From positions 1-7,630 of the forward strand of contig PWEB01000019.1 in assembly GCA_003553305.1 (NCBI GenBank): a stretch of DNA of 7,630 bases. The letters run 5' to 3'. Below the pieces are notes generated by a model. That model was not told the DNA's origin. It made no database searches and saw only the letters and a list, made by a program, of their open reading frames with translations. The translations under genes and the position numbers were made by a program. This DNA comes from Syntrophomonadaceae bacterium (GTDB lineage: Bacteria; Bacillota; Dethiobacteria; DTU022). Position 1 is the stretch's first letter. The number at the start of each line of letters is the position of its first letter. This document shows positions 6,873 to 7,630 of the stretch, one piece after another.

Positions 6873-7630
6873 TTACCTTCCTCTCGCTGCAACCTGCCAG
6901 GAATCGATCACCTGGCCCTGCCTGGTCATAACGAGGTGTTCGGTGAGATTTACCGTGACACAGGCATGGTTTGGAATTATTTCTACCTGGTCACCGATGG
7001 CTGGTTCTTGATCCCTGTCAGCTGAGCTTTGGATTATTCCATGTTCCTCTGATAATTTAGGAATAGTTAATCCGGGGTTATTAATTAACATCCCGTATCC
7101 GGCAACCACTTCAGTCCCATGGGCTCCCTGGTCGAGTGCCATTGTCTTACTGCCGGCATCGATTATGATTCTGCCCTCAGCAGGCTTACTAATCACCCCA
7201 GCCCGGACCCTGAGAGCACATTTTTCAAGTGAAACCACTCCTAATCCAACCTGGATGGCATCGTAAAAAACATAATTACCCGGGCGAATCTCGGTTATAC
7301 CTTCCACCTGACCGGCAATTTTAGCCGTGGGTGTCGAACCCACAGAAACAACTTCCAAAGGGAAACCTTCCCGTTTCAATAGTTGAGCCGTATCAACAGT
7401 GGCCTGCCCTTCATGCCTGCCTATTTCGGCAACCTCTGCCTCAGAAGCTGCTCCATAAACCTGGCCGGCATGAGTAAAAATACCCTTTAAATAAAGATCA
7501 GGAAACTCTAACACACTACGGGCAAGCTGCAGCGCCTGAGCACCGGGAAGCACCCCACAACGATTAAGCCCGGTGTTAATCTCCAATAATACGGGAAGCA
7601 CTTTTCCGGCTTCCTGGGCAGCGGAAGCTA
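6873..7630 (-). CDS. PLP enzyme of the D-threonine aldolase / D-serine dehydratase family, N-terminus cut by window edge
   Basis: A fold-type III (alanine racemase barrel) PLP enzyme; 251 residues are visible. The frame stays open to the window end, so the GTG at 7601 is internal: the nine codons before it (ASAAQEAGK) continue the barrel helix normally. Seen in order (visible numbering): LLEINTGLNRCG (14-25), the substrate-side strand typical of the family; FTHAG (51-55); SVGSTPT (95-101), the phosphate-binding loop; RPGNYVFYD (115-123); DAGSKTM (157-163); LSEEHG (192-197); and PNHACVTVNL (219-228), ending in WQVAARGR. His221 and Cys223 match the metal ligand pair of D-serine dehydratase-type members. 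The PLP lysine lies outside the window. The enzyme should act on D-amino acids with a beta-hydroxyl, by retro-aldol cleavage or dehydration, in the cytoplasm; which reaction cannot be fixed here. It ends in TAA, 22 bases before the SNF2 gene. Confidence 0.9.
   Translation of the reverse strand, partial: ASAAQEAGKVLPVLLEINTGLNRCGVLPGAQALQLARSVLEFPDLYLKGIFTHAGQVYGAASEAEVAEIGRHEGQATVDTAQLLKREGFPLEVVSVGSTPTAKIAGQVEGITEIRPGNYVFYDAIQVGLGVVSLEKCALRVRAGVISKPAEGRIIIDAGSKTMALDQGAHGTEVVAGYGMLINNPGLTIPKLSEEHGIIQSSADRDQEPAIGDQVEIIPNHACVTVNLTEHLVMTRQGQVIDSWQVAARGR

Noticed and set aside
7599..7601. GTG at 7601 as the true start of the PLP enzyme gene
   Set aside because: The frame continues upstream to the window edge with fitting helix sequence, no spaced ribosome site precedes the GTG, and starting there would remove the PLP-lysine part of the barrel.

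Overview
The window holds five protein genes, all on the minus strand, and no RNA gene, transposon or CRISPR array. It reads as ordinary chromosome of a low-to-moderate G+C Gram-positive bacterium, most likely a Clostridia-type member of the Bacillota. This is inferred from the strong AGGAGG-type ribosome sites, the TTG and GTG starts, the AT-rich sigma-A-like promoters and the paired YmfF/YmfH M16 peptidases typical of Firmicutes. No genus can be named from the sequence alone.

In transcription order (right to left) the layout is as follows. At 7630-6873 is the C-terminal two thirds of a PLP enzyme of the alanine racemase-fold, D-threonine aldolase/D-serine dehydratase family; its N-terminus lies outside the window. 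Twenty-two bases further on, at 6850-3539, is a large SWIM zinc-finger SNF2-type ATPase, probably cotranscribed with it. A 138-base gap (3538-3401) with a candidate promoter leads to a two-gene operon: yfmF (3400-2114, TTG start) and yfmH (2117-801), overlapping by 4 bases. These encode two M16 subunits that share one active site between them. A hairpin at 771-794 ends that operon. Next to it is the promoter (738-766) of a class III aminotransferase (686-1, C-terminus cut by the window edge). Two TGTGCACA sites lie just downstream of that promoter, the upstream one inside a perfect 18-base palindrome.

The genes do not form one obvious pathway. The two PLP enzymes at the ends suggest amino-acid or D-amino-acid metabolism, the M16 pair suggests peptide or protein processing, and the SNF2 protein acts on nucleic acids or nucleoprotein. 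The most useful non-coding signal is the palindromic operator-like site in front of the aminotransferase. I see no convincing new multi-gene system. No stretch longer than 138 bases lacks a gene.
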